A DNA stretch of 64,000 nt, taken from positions 35,307 to 99,306 of the forward strand of contig JAGOPY010000013.1 of assembly GCA_017991835.1 (NCBI GenBank), in the 5' to 3' direction. Positions 17,453-25,560 of this stretch are shown here, one piece after another; the stretch's first letter is position 1; each line of letters begins with the position of its first letter. A model generated the notes under the pieces. It saw nothing but the letters and a program-made list of their open reading frames with translations. It did no database searches and was not told the origin of the DNA. Source of the DNA: Bacteroidales bacterium (GTDB lineage: Bacteria > Bacteroidota > Bacteroidia > Bacteroidales > JAGOPY01). The position numbers and the translations under genes were made by a program.

Positions 17453-17917
17453 ATGTCCGAGCAGCCGCAGAAAATAAAAGTCGCCATTGTCGAGGATGAT
17501 AAAGAGATGAGAGAAGGGCTCGAATCAATCGTAAAATTCCACCCCGGACTCGAGTTCCTCTCCTCCTACCCTTCCGCCGAAGAAGCACTGGCAAAGATTT
17601 CCGACGAAATTCCCGATATCGTACTGATGGATATTCACCTTCCCGGAATATCGGGGATTGAATGTGTAAGGCAGCTCAAGCCGGTCGTTCCCCACACCCA
17701 GTTCATGATGTGCACCGTTTACGAGGATTATGAAAACATATTCGATTCGCTCTGCGCCGGCGCCACCGGGTACCTGCTGAAGAACAGCCCTCCGGGCCAG
17801 ATTGCCGATAAGCTGTTCATCAGTTTTGAAACGGTCAGGACGCATATTCACAACATTTTTGTGAAACTCCATGTGCAGTCGCGGACAGAAGCGGTGAACA
17901 AGGTGTTCGGGAGATAG
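17453..17917 (+). CDS. LuxR/NarL-family response regulator with internal deletion
   Basis: 154 residues; family members are normally 205-220. The receiver domain is complete in its key residues: DD at 15-16, phospho-acceptor Asp60 (DIVLMDIHLP), and Lys110 in YLLK. After NSPPG (about 115) the sequence jumps straight to QIADKLFISFETVRTHIHNIFVKLHVQSRTEAVNKV, the second half of the LuxR-type helix-turn-helix. The linker and the first DNA-binding helices (about 55-60 residues, including the usual L-S/T-x-R-E motif) are missing, without loss of frame. The recognition helix (FETVRTHIHNI) survives. It may be a non-functional relic or a dominant-negative regulator. No sensor kinase is nearby. Confidence 0.85.
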   Translation: MSEQPQKIKVAIVEDDKEMREGLESIVKFHPGLEFLSSYPSAEEALAKISDEIPDIVLMDIHLPGISGIECVRQLKPVVPHTQFMMCTVYEDYENIFDSLCAGATGYLLKNSPPGQIADKLFISFETVRTHIHNIFVKLHVQSRTEAVNKVFGR

Positions 17918-17974
17918 TGTTATGTATTGAGGATTAAGGGTTAAGGGTTAAGTAGTCAGTGCGATGACCTCTTT

Positions 17975-19222
17975 TCAGATCCTAAGCAACCATTTATAAA
18001 CCGGCATGATCAATATCCGGTTTCCGTTGACACTCAGGTTTTCTTCTGTATCATCAGTCAGAATAATACCTTCCGAAAGGTTATAACTATCCATTGCTTC
18101 CAGTAAGCCCTTTATTTCCCTGTCCCTGGTTTCATTAGCGGTCATGGAATAGGTTACCTGGACAGCGCCTGTGATGCTATTTCCATCACGGAGGACAAAA
18201 TCGCACTCTCCTTTCCCTTTATAATAAAACACCTCCTCGCCTCTTCTTTGCAGTTCTATAAACACAAGGTTTTCAAGCATTCTTCCCTTATCTTCCGAAA
18301 ACATAAATCCAAGCTTACGAATCAGCGCATTATCAATGAAATAGATCTTCCTGGCATTGTGCAGTTGTTTCCTGGCAGAATAATCAAATTTATTCACAGC
18401 AAATAACAGAAATGTATCCTGAATATAATCGAGATAGTTTTTTACCGTTGTGGCATTTTTCAGTCCTATTGATGCTGCAAGCCTGTTATTTGAATATGGC
18501 CGGGATACATTGCTGGCCAGTAAATAAATCAGTTCTTTCAGTTCCCTCTCACTGGTCAGATTATGTTTTGCCATGATATCCCGGTAGAGGATACTTTCGT
18601 ACAATGATTTCAGGTAATTATCATCTTCATATTTAAGGTAATATGGAAATCCTCCTGTTTTAAGATATTCATTGAACAACCGTTTGATTCCCGCTTTCTC
18701 GCCAGTAGAATAAATATTGTCGATTCCCGTCTTAATATTGTTGAAATCCAGAAATTCCCTGAAGGAAAATGGAAATAGTTCGTGTTTCAGAAATCGTCCG
18801 GTCAGATGAGTACCAAGGTCCCTGCTGAGCATTGTTGCATTTGAACCTGTAATGAATACCTTGTTTCCATAATCGTGAAGCCGTCTTACAAACCTTTCCC
18901 AACCTTTAACATTTTGAATCTCATCAAACCAGAAAGTTTTTTGCTGCCCGAACAGTTCAATAAAAGTTTCATGAAGAAGCTGGAAATTTTCTACTTTGAA
19001 GTTCAGTAGCCTCTCGTCGTCGAAATTCATATAATAATCCTTTTCCGAATAGCCTGACCTGATCTGGTGTAGCAAGGTAGATTTACCGCAACGCCTTATA
19101 CCCGAAATAACCACTATATCTTCCCCTTTCAGCAATGTTTCCGGTACGTTTCTACTGGTGAATGACTCACTCCAGGTGAGCGTAAGCTGGTCAGCAATGA
19201 CAGTTTTTAAAAGGTCTCTCAT
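17975..19222 (-). CDS. AAA_14/DUF4143 ATP-binding protein
   Basis: 415 residues. Walker A GIRRCGKST (about 40-48), Walker B KTFWFDEIQNV, sensor motif VFITGSNATMLS with RDLGTHLTGRF following, HELFPFSFREFLDF, and the DUF4143 part with LLASNVSRPYSNNRLA, KNYLDYIQDTFLLF, KIYFIDNALI, and a C-terminal nuclease-like core GEEVFYYKGKGECDFVL. Complete for the family. Function of the family is not established; it is often called an ATPase of mobile character. Monocistronic, with its own -7 box 18 bases upstream of the ATG. Confidence 0.88.
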   Translation of the reverse strand: MRDLLKTVIADQLTLTWSESFTSRNVPETLLKGEDIVVISGIRRCGKSTLLHQIRSGYSEKDYYMNFDDERLLNFKVENFQLLHETFIELFGQQKTFWFDEIQNVKGWERFVRRLHDYGNKVFITGSNATMLSRDLGTHLTGRFLKHELFPFSFREFLDFNNIKTGIDNIYSTGEKAGIKRLFNEYLKTGGFPYYLKYEDDNYLKSLYESILYRDIMAKHNLTSERELKELIYLLASNVSRPYSNNRLAASIGLKNATTVKNYLDYIQDTFLLFAVNKFDYSARKQLHNARKIYFIDNALIRKLGFMFSEDKGRMLENLVFIELQRRGEEVFYYKGKGECDFVLRDGNSITGAVQVTYSMTANETRDREIKGLLEAMDSYNLSEGIILTDDTEENLSVNGNRILIMPVYKWLLRI

Positions 19223-19239
19223 TTGGTTTGTATTTTATA

Positions 19240-19247
19240 CAAATGTA
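19240..19247 (-). promoter_or_regulatory. -7 box TACATTTG
   Basis: Reverse-strand TAnnTTTG match 18 bases upstream of the DUF4143 protein's start. Confidence 0.45.
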
Positions 19248-19387
19248 TTTTATTTCTATTCATAATGCAAATATTTCTATTTATATTTCTATTATTATTA
19301 GAAGTTAATTCATTATCATTTGCTAAAATTTGGAATTGAAAGACAAAAATACGGGAGGAGCAAATAAGCTGGAACTCCGGATCTGAT

Positions 19388-19870
19388 GTGATCGATATCT
19401 ATGACTCGTACACAGATACCTGGTCTGTCGAGCATATGACGAATCCCCTGGTCATGCATGCCTGTGCCGGGGCAGAGGATCACTTTCTGGTGGCCGGCGG
19501 GCTTGTTTATGAGGATCCCGATTCACTTTACCTGACTTCCAAAGTCGAGATTTTCACAGATCCCGATTGTTCGGTTGGGATCGGTCCGGAACAGGAAACT
19601 GGCAGTCGTCAGTCGTCGGTCGTCAGTTATCCGAATCCAACCCATGGGATGGTCGATTTTCGATGGTCGATGGAAAATGGACAATGGACAATCCTGAAGG
19701 TCCTCAACGCCCAGGAGCAGGAAGTTGCAGTGGTGTTTGATGGGGAGCTGCCTGCCGGGGAGCACACGGTGCGGTGGGATGCGAGTGCGCTGCCGGCAGG
19801 AATCTATTACTATCGAACATCGAACATCGAACATCGACAATCGACAATGGGAAAGATTGTGAAATACTGA
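19388..19870 (+). pseudogene. 3' remnant of a Kelch-like T9SS-tailed gene
   Basis: 160 residues remain, starting with a GTG-type codon in mid-domain and with no signal peptide. The first part (DIYDSYTDTWS, VAGGLVYEDPDS, VEIFTDPDC) looks like the end of a Kelch beta-propeller. It is followed by a T9SS type A domain (SYPNPTHGMVDFRW, ILKVLNAQEQEV, LPAGIYYYRT, GKIVKY end). Heptanucleotide arrays occur three times in the frame: CAGTCGT type at 19603-19630, ATGGACA type at 19663-19690, and ATCGAAC/ATCGACA type at 19812-19846. The 5' part of the gene is gone. This seems to be the longest survivor of the gene whose scars lie at 16368 and 21165. Confidence 0.65.
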
Positions 19871-19891
19871 AGGCGATTTCTTCACATAGCC

Positions 19892-21019
19892 TTAGAAATA
19901 ATACTTCTTTAACCAGATGGCGTATAGCGGATCGAGGAGAATGGCTTTCCCTTCATGTTCATCGATTATCTCCTTGCTGATCAGCGCTTTCCTGATCCTG
20001 ATAACGTTGGCGGATGTGCCGAGTTGATACCTGTCAATATTTTCCATCGACGTATAACGGGTATGCCCGTCAAGGATCATCTTTAAAAAATTCACATAGG
20101 AAGTGGTCAGATCTTCCGTGATATTCTGAAATAATAGGCTCATCTGTAATACAAGATTGTCCAATGCTTCATCAATGATACCGATTGTAACGGCTTTTTC
20201 GGTCCTGAGCCAGGTTTGCAGTGCCAGTTGCTGCACATAGTAGGGATGGCATTCGGTCAATGTTGCAATCCTTTCTGCCTGCTCACGATCAATGTCTTTT
20301 CCCGTCGATTTGAACCGTTCTTGTATAAAGGGTATCCAGTAATCGATGGAAATCTTCGGCAGGAACATCATGTCTCCGAATCTGTAAAAAGGCATGGATG
20401 GAGAAGTAAATACATCGAGCAGCATATGGCGTTTGCTCCCGTAAATACAATACGAAGCCATCTGATGCTTTTGCCAGTGCGACCGGAGCTTTTTCTGAAA
20501 GGCCAGTGGATTTTCATAAAAGGCGATGTTCTGAAACTCATCCAGGCAGATGACTATTTTGCGATTTTTTGCAACGGCAATATTCTCAGCCAGATTGAGG
20601 ATCTCATCCGGTTGTTTCTTTATCTCAGCCCAATCAAGGCTAAGGGAGAATTCATGATGGGCATCCGGGGAAAAACTGATCCTTGGAACCCACTCCTTCA
20701 TAAACTCCTTAATATTACTCATGATCTCTTCCATCCGTCCTGATGTAGCCCGGATCACACTTTCAGCCAGGCATTTGTAAAAATCCTCCTCACTCCGGAT
20801 ATTAAAAAGATCAATAAATACCATGATAGGCGCATGTTCTGCTTTCTTAGCCTCCTGGGCAGATTTATGTACAAGCGAAGATTTGCCCCACCTGCGCGGA
20901 GAAATCAGAATGGTATTGGTCCCTGACCGGAAATTCTGAATAAGCCTTTGTTGTTCAGCCTCCCGGTCTGTGAAGTTTTCACCTGTGGCGAGCTTTCCAA
21001 ATATAAAAGGAGTGTCCAT
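19892..21019 (-). CDS. AAA ATP-binding protein (archaeal-ATPase/AAA_16-like)
   Basis: 375 residues from the ATG at 21019. Opens with FIFGKLATGENFTDREAEQQRL, the usual start of this family, followed by Walker A ISPRRWGKSSLV and Walker B KIVICLDEFQNIAF; a sensor-like SYCIYGSKRHML; and a C-terminal winged-helix-like region (SSANVIRIRKALISKEIIDE). It belongs to a P-loop ATPase group distinct from the two DUF4143 proteins but equally common and of unknown function. Monocistronic with a TATCTTTG box 16 bases upstream. Confidence 0.85.
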   Translation of the reverse strand: MDTPFIFGKLATGENFTDREAEQQRLIQNFRSGTNTILISPRRWGKSSLVHKSAQEAKKAEHAPIMVFIDLFNIRSEEDFYKCLAESVIRATSGRMEEIMSNIKEFMKEWVPRISFSPDAHHEFSLSLDWAEIKKQPDEILNLAENIAVAKNRKIVICLDEFQNIAFYENPLAFQKKLRSHWQKHQMASYCIYGSKRHMLLDVFTSPSMPFYRFGDMMFLPKISIDYWIPFIQERFKSTGKDIDREQAERIATLTECHPYYVQQLALQTWLRTEKAVTIGIIDEALDNLVLQMSLLFQNITEDLTTSYVNFLKMILDGHTRYTSMENIDRYQLGTSANVIRIRKALISKEIIDEHEGKAILLDPLYAIWLKKYYF

Positions 21020-21034
21020 AATTATAATTTTAAT

Positions 21035-21042
21035 CAAAGATA
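21035..21042 (-). promoter_or_regulatory. -7 box TATCTTTG
   Basis: Reverse-strand perfect match to TAnnTTTG, 16 bases before the ATG at 21019. Confidence 0.5.
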
Positions 21043-21117
21043 AGTAATTATTTTGTAACTAATCTTTTTGTTAGTTAATAGTTGCGTACTGATGTTGGAA
21101 CACTGGAATCCCAAGAA

Positions 21118-21164
21118 TCCCCGGAAATACGTATTGATTTCGATGGCGGGGAGAGGTAATTTTG
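21118..21164 (+). promoter_or_regulatory. conserved promoter module, copy 3 (orphan)
   Basis: TCCCCGG, AAATACGTATTG at 21125 (perfect AATACGTATT palindrome), 20 bases, then TAATTTTG at 21157-21164. The spacer shares TCG..GGCGGGGAG with copy 1. It leads only into a short scar ending GKIVKY. Lies in the 355-base gap 21038-21392, with the scar and an inverted repeat. Confidence 0.65.
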
Positions 21165-21230
21165 CAGGTAGTCGGTTGTCAGTCGTCAGTTATCCGAGTC
21201 CATCCCATGGGAAAGATCGTGAAATATTAA
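21165..21230 (+). pseudogene. scar of a T9SS-tailed gene (MGKIVKY end)
   Basis: Contains GTCAGTCGTCAGTTATCCGA, as in the linker of the remnant at 19388-19870, then CATCCCATGGGAAAGATCGT and the codons for MGKIVKY-stop. In the longer remnant CCCATGGGA (19642) and ACAATGGGAAAG (about 19844) are about 200 bases apart; here they are fused at the shared ATGGGA. The simplest reading is deletion between short direct repeats. Confidence 0.6.
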
Positions 21231-21278
21231 GAATATCGTTTTCTTAAATGGCCAAGATGATGAACCTACGTAATATTC

Positions 21279-21364
21279 CGTGATCATTCGTTGTATTCGT
21301 TTCATTCGTGTTCACTCTATTGACAGCACACGAATGGCGCGAATGCAACGGATCTTCACGAATG
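21279..21364. repeat. imperfect extragenic inverted repeat
   Basis: CGTTGTATTCGTTTCATTCG on one side and CGAATGGCGCGAATGCAACG on the other form an imperfect long hairpin. Similar palindromic elements with other wording lie at 46034-46140 and, in worn form, near 60480-60560. Confidence 0.6.
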
Positions 21365-21392
21365 TGTTATAACTGAACCTATACTTTCATCT

Positions 21393-21725
21393 TCAATAAG
21401 TAAGAATCTCCTGCAATCCTTTCTTTATGATCTCGAGCTGTTGTTTGGTTATCTCTCCGATCTTACTGATCATCCTTTCACGGGCTATCGTCCTGACCTG
21501 GAAAGTGATGATCTCGGAGTCGTCGTCAAGCCTGTTAATATCATCTTTTTTAAAGACCAGGCAACCGGCGTAATGCTTTATTTTTGACGTAAGCGGACAA
21601 ATAATGCCTATTCCCAGGTTATCGTTCATGGCATTGCCGCTGATAACCACCACCGGCTGTATTCCCTGCTGTTCGCTTCCCTTGACCGGGTTAAGATCGG
21701 CCATCCATATTTCCCGCTGTTTCAT
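21393..21725 (-). CDS. MazF/PemK-family endoribonuclease toxin
   Basis: 110 residues. Typical MazF/PemK start (REIWMADLNPVKGSEQQGIQPVVVIS), with the conserved Arg/Gln-x-x-x-P-V-V-V segment and a central IICPLTSKIK strand; the EIITFQVRTIARERM segment carries the usual catalytic Thr/Arg region. These toxins cleave mRNA at specific sequences and are held inactive by the antitoxin encoded just upstream. ATG overlaps the antitoxin stop by 4 bases. Normal length. Confidence 0.9.
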   Translation of the reverse strand: MKQREIWMADLNPVKGSEQQGIQPVVVISGNAMNDNLGIGIICPLTSKIKHYAGCLVFKKDDINRLDDDSEIITFQVRTIARERMISKIGEITKQQLEIIKKGLQEILTY

Positions 21726-21964
21726 GGTTCATCAAGGATCTTGAGATAATCTGCCAATCCTTCTGCTGCCATTGCACCCATTTCCGGATCTCCGGCAGCT
21801 TTTCTAAAAGAATGGATATATTCCGCCTGTTTGAGTCTTTCAAAATAAGCCTTCAGGGCTTGTTCCATGATCCTGTTCCGGGGCACCTTAAACTTCTCCG
21901 CATAGGCTTCCAGCGATTGCCAGATCTCTGCCGGAAGGGTGCTGGTGAAAGTAATTGGTTTCAT
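21722..21964 (-). CDS. ribbon-helix-helix antitoxin
   Basis: 80 residues. N-terminal strand ITFTSTLPAEIWQSLEAYAEKF followed by PRNRIMEQALKAYFERL has the strand-helix-helix pattern of CopG/RHH antitoxins, which bind DNA as dimers through the strand. The C-terminal half (MGAMAAEGLADYLKILDEP) would wrap the toxin. First gene of the operon with the MazF-like toxin; likely represses its own promoter. Confidence 0.85.
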   Translation of the reverse strand: MKPITFTSTLPAEIWQSLEAYAEKFKVPRNRIMEQALKAYFERLKQAEYIHSFRKAAGDPEMGAMAAEGLADYLKILDEP

Positions 21965-21979
21965 ATAAATATTTTGTTA

Positions 21980-21987
21980 CAAATATA
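21980..21987 (-). promoter_or_regulatory. -7 box TATATTTG for the MazF-type operon
   Basis: Reverse-strand TAnnTTTG match 15 bases upstream of the antitoxin ATG at 21964. Confidence 0.45.
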
Positions 21988-22064
21988 ATCAATATTTATA
22001 ATTTATACGCATAAATGAAAAATGAAAAAAGTAAAACGGAACATGTTTTTATCCCTTTTATCCT

Positions 22065-22072
22065 TATATTTG
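22065..22072 (+). promoter_or_regulatory. -7 box TATATTTG
   Basis: TAnnTTTG 18 bases before the ATG at 22091. It supports that ATG over the in-frame ATG at 22022, which lies upstream of the box. Confidence 0.5.
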
Positions 22073-22090
22073 GGAATAATTCCTTTCGCC

Positions 22091-23383
22091 ATGAAAAACT
22101 TCCTGTTAACCCTGGCACTGGTTCTGTTCTCGTTATCAGTCTATTCACAGTGGTACCAGCACACTGATATCCCTGTTAGTACAAATCTCTCCGGGATTAC
22201 CTTTATCGATTCCTTTCACGGGTGGATCCTCGGGGATTCAGGAACAATTCTTCATACGAACGACGGCGGGAGCACCTGGGAGATTCAATATTGCCCGGTT
22301 GGAGTTTCATTTGGTGACATTTCCATGATCGACAGCCTCAATGGCTGGATTGTCGGTCATGGCCCCGACACGAGCGGGTACATCTTAAAAACGACTGACG
22401 GTGGTACAAATTGGATCCTTCAGGATGTTTCGCTACACAACCTTCAGGATGTTTGCTTTACGGATTCGCTGCATGGCTGGATGATCGGTGAATCCGGCGA
22501 AAGGCTGCCCTGCATGTTGAGATCGACCTTTGACGGCGGGGCGACCTGGTCAGAGGCTATTATTAATGAGGTTCAGATCCCATATGACGTTATTTTCACG
22601 GATTCGATGACAGGGTTTATCGGCGGCACTTACCACAATGGAAGCGATTTATGCGCCAGGATCATTAAAACCACCGATGGAGGGGCAACCTGGCAGGTGA
22701 AATTAAACTGGTGCTCAGATCCTTTCTGCTTTTACAACGACATGGCATTTGCAAACGATTCGGTTGGCTGGCTTGTTGGCGAGAGCTGGATTGAAGGCAT
22801 TCACGGGGCTGAAGCAGACTTCGGCTTTATAATGGCTACCCAGGACGGCGGAGAAACCTGGCATGAAATCTTCTCCGATGAAATCTTCCCGGTTGAGGCC
22901 TGTCTGCTGTCGGATCAATCCGGATGGGCGGTTGGCGGTGACGGATTTTTTATGTATACCGGCAATGGCGGAAATACCTGGGACATGATGAACCTACCTC
23001 CGGAAGAGAGTCTGTATGATATTTTCTTTATCGATGATGATACCGGCTGGGCGGTCGGGACCTATGGAACGGTTATGTACACAAACAATAACGGGACAAT
23101 GGAGGTGCCGGAGGTGCCGGATGATCCGACAGTGTTGAAAGCCGTTCCAAATCCCGCGCACGGGGAATTAACGATGAACTTCACCGTGGATAAAGGAGGC
23201 CCTGCAACCGTTGAACTGGTTGACCTGTCGGGAAGGACCGTTGTGCAAATGCCCGGCAAAATGCTGTTCGACGGTCCGAACCGGTTGACCCTCCAGTGGG
23301 GAAATGAGGTTACGCCGGGTATTTATTTCCTGAGAATCGTCTCCGCTTCAGGCATTCTGACCGGAAAGATCCTTGTTGAATAG
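22091..23383 (+). CDS. YCF48/BNR-repeat propeller protein with T9SS tail
   Basis: 430 residues from ATG 22091 (signal peptide FLLTLALVLFSLSVYSQ). Six or seven repeats of about 45-50 residues with the pair of motifs D(S)xxGW(I/A/M)(L/V)G and T(T/N)DGG(S/A)TW, typical of YCF48/photosystem-II-assembly-like and BNR beta-propellers. C-terminal about 85 residues (KAVPNPAHGELTMNF, VELVDLSGRTVVQM, TPGIYFLRIVSASG) are a T9SS type A sorting domain. Surface or secreted; ligand unknown. Monocistronic between the MazF-type operon and the convergent glgB. Confidence 0.9.
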   Translation: MKNFLLTLALVLFSLSVYSQWYQHTDIPVSTNLSGITFIDSFHGWILGDSGTILHTNDGGSTWEIQYCPVGVSFGDISMIDSLNGWIVGHGPDTSGYILKTTDGGTNWILQDVSLHNLQDVCFTDSLHGWMIGESGERLPCMLRSTFDGGATWSEAIINEVQIPYDVIFTDSMTGFIGGTYHNGSDLCARIIKTTDGGATWQVKLNWCSDPFCFYNDMAFANDSVGWLVGESWIEGIHGAEADFGFIMATQDGGETWHEIFSDEIFPVEACLLSDQSGWAVGGDGFFMYTGNGGNTWDMMNLPPEESLYDIFFIDDDTGWAVGTYGTVMYTNNNGTMEVPEVPDDPTVLKAVPNPAHGELTMNFTVDKGGPATVELVDLSGRTVVQMPGKMLFDGPNRLTLQWGNEVTPGIYFLRIVSASGILTGKILVE

Positions 23384-23408
23384 GGTCTTCTGATCTATTT
23401 TAAAGGCT

Positions 23409-25418
23409 TCACAGATCAAACTTCAGCACGAGGGCCGTCCGGTTCGTGTTATAGATCTTCAGGTAAGGCCAGTTGCCTGATGGGTCGGAAAAGGTATAAT
23501 ACGTAATCGAATCGTCTATCCGGCCGTGGCCGCCGAACGCTTTGCTGTCGGAATTCAGTATGATCCGGTATTCTCCGTGGCGGGGCACCGGGAAAGCATA
23601 ATCAGCAATGGAATGCGTCGGGTGGAAATTAAAAACGAAGATCAGCCCCTGCCTTTCGAAAACGATCGTTTTGTTGGCTTCGTCCATATTAAGCTGGTTG
23701 CCGAACAGCGATGTCATCACCTGGTGCTCTTTCATGATCCTGATCATTTCCCTGTCGAATGCCGCCAGGTACTGGTATTTCAGGTCGGGGCTGTCGACGA
23801 GCGACCACTGCCTGCGGGCATATTTATAACTCCATCCGTTGCCTTCTCTCGGGAAGTCGATCCACTCCGGATGGCCGAACTCATTGCCCATGAAGTTCAT
23901 GTAGGCCTGACCTCCCAGGGCGATGGTGAAGAGCCGGATCATTTTGTGCAGCGCCATACCCCGGTCGATGACCAGGTCAGGGTCGTCCTTATGCATATGC
24001 CAGTACATCTCCTTATCCATCAGGCGGAATGCGATGGTTTTATCGCCCACCAGCGCCTGGTCGTGCGATTCGGCATAGGTTACGGTTTTCACGTGCGGCA
24101 GGCGGTCGTTGAGCACGTGCCACATTTCGTGGATGCTCCAGTCTTCGTCGCGGTATTCTTTCAGGTATTTGATCCAGAAATCGGGGATACCCATTCCGAG
24201 GCGGTAGTCAAAACCAAGTCCGCCTTCGTCAACAGGGAAGGTGAGGCCGGGCATTCCGGTCACATCTTCTGCAATGGAGACTGCAGCCGGGTTAAGCTTA
24301 TGTATCAGGGTATTGGCCAGTTGCAGATAAGTCAGCGCATCCCATTCCACTCCCTGGCGGAAGTATTTATCACGCGAATCGATAATTTCAAGCCCGTGAT
24401 GATAGTACATCATCGAGCCGACCCCATCGAACCGGAAGCCGTCGAAATGGAACTCTTCCATCCAGTATTTGAGGTTAGAAAGCAGAAAGCGCAGTACTTC
24501 CGTTTTACCATAATCAAAAATCTTGGAGTCCCACTGCGGGTGCTCTCCTCTCCCTCCCGGGTGAAAATATTGTGCATCGGAACCATCGAATTCATTCAAT
24601 CCTTCGACAACATTTTTCACCGTATGAGAATGGACCACGTCGAGGATCACGGCAATACCCATTTGATGAGCTGTTTTGATAAGCTTTTTAAGCTCTTCCG
24701 GCGTCCCGAAACGGGATGAAGGGGCGAAGAAATTGGATACATGGTACCCGAAAGAGCCATAATAAGGATGCTCCTGGATGGCCATGAGCTGGATGGAATT
24801 ATAGCCGGCGTTTTTGATCCTTGGCAGGATGGATTCCGTGAATTCATCATACGTTCCGATGCCTTCCTTCTCCTGTGCCATGCCCACGTGGCCTTCATAG
24901 ATACAGAGCTCACCCAGCCGGCTGCCATCAAACCGGTCGCCGGACCAGTCGAACGGCTCCGGAAACCAGAGCTGGCCTGAGAAATTTTTAGTGTCGTCAT
25001 CCTGCACGGCCCGGCGGATATAGGCCGGAATGCGGTAGCGCAATCCTTTTGCCGAATCGACCAGCACCTTGATCTTAGTGCCATGGAGGAAGGAATCCTG
25101 GTAAGTATTCCTGTCGAGGAAAATCTCCCAGGTGCCAAAATCATTTTTTGCGAGCGGATGAGAAAAGCGCTCCCATTTGTTAAAATCACCGGTCAGGTAT
25201 AGTCCGGATGCCTGTGGTGCCCATTCCCGGTAAATCCAACCATCTCTTTCCTCATCAAAATTAATCCCGAAATAACGGTGTCCATCCGCAAATCTTTCCA
25301 GGCTTATATAATCTTTAGCAATACCTTCAAGCCTGTTCCTGAAGCGGTTATACCTGTCTTCGATATCCTGCCTGCTGGGCTCAAGCCAGGGATCGGTTTC
25401 GATGAGTTTAAGAGTCAT
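23409..25418 (-). CDS. glgB: 1,4-alpha-glucan branching enzyme
   Basis: 669 residues. Makes alpha-1,6 branches in glycogen by moving alpha-1,4 chains. An N-terminal CBM48-like region (YREWAPQASGLYLTGDFNKW, about 65-85) precedes the GH13 barrel. The conserved regions are DVVHSH, GFRFDGVGSM (nucleophile Asp331), AEDVTGMPG (acid/base Glu384) and YAESHDQAL. MNFMGNEFGHPEWIDFPREG and the length near 670 are typical of the eukaryote-like GH13_8 branch also found in Bacteroidota, rather than the longer GlgB of enterobacteria. Stands alone: no glgA, glgC or glgP is in the window. Faces the T9SS gene at 22091-23383 convergently with a 25-base gap. Confidence 0.95.
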   Translation of the reverse strand: MTLKLIETDPWLEPSRQDIEDRYNRFRNRLEGIAKDYISLERFADGHRYFGINFDEERDGWIYREWAPQASGLYLTGDFNKWERFSHPLAKNDFGTWEIFLDRNTYQDSFLHGTKIKVLVDSAKGLRYRIPAYIRRAVQDDDTKNFSGQLWFPEPFDWSGDRFDGSRLGELCIYEGHVGMAQEKEGIGTYDEFTESILPRIKNAGYNSIQLMAIQEHPYYGSFGYHVSNFFAPSSRFGTPEELKKLIKTAHQMGIAVILDVVHSHTVKNVVEGLNEFDGSDAQYFHPGGRGEHPQWDSKIFDYGKTEVLRFLLSNLKYWMEEFHFDGFRFDGVGSMMYYHHGLEIIDSRDKYFRQGVEWDALTYLQLANTLIHKLNPAAVSIAEDVTGMPGLTFPVDEGGLGFDYRLGMGIPDFWIKYLKEYRDEDWSIHEMWHVLNDRLPHVKTVTYAESHDQALVGDKTIAFRLMDKEMYWHMHKDDPDLVIDRGMALHKMIRLFTIALGGQAYMNFMGNEFGHPEWIDFPREGNGWSYKYARRQWSLVDSPDLKYQYLAAFDREMIRIMKEHQVMTSLFGNQLNMDEANKTIVFERQGLIFVFNFHPTHSIADYAFPVPRHGEYRIILNSDSKAFGGHGRIDDSITYYTFSDPSGNWPYLKIYNTNRTALVLKFDL

Positions 25419-25454
25419 ACAAGGATTTTGAATTGGATAAAGATAGAAAGATTA

Positions 25455-25514
25455 GTTCAAAGTTCAAAGTTCAAAGTTCAAAGTTTAAAGTTCAAAGTTC
25501 AAAGTTTATAGTTT
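25455..25514. repeat. heptanucleotide array GTTCAAA
   Basis: About eight units of GTTCAAA, with GTTTAAA and GTTTATA variants, between glgB and the next gene. The same heptamer occurs inside a coding region at 48197-48224. Confidence 0.9.
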
Positions 25515-25560
25515 AAGCAGATACTATTATCTTTAACCCTGAAATCCAAATCAGACTCAC

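Noticed and set aside
14469..21964. Insertion sequence or integron
   Set aside because: The region is rearranged, but no transposase, integrase or defined terminal repeats were found.
23526..24719. 397-codon frame on the plus strand
   Set aside because: It lies wholly opposite glgB, which has all GH13 motifs; the plus frame has no signal, motif or plausible composition.
25455..25514. CRISPR array
   Set aside because: Repeats are 7 bases with no spacers; simple tandem array, and no cas genes.
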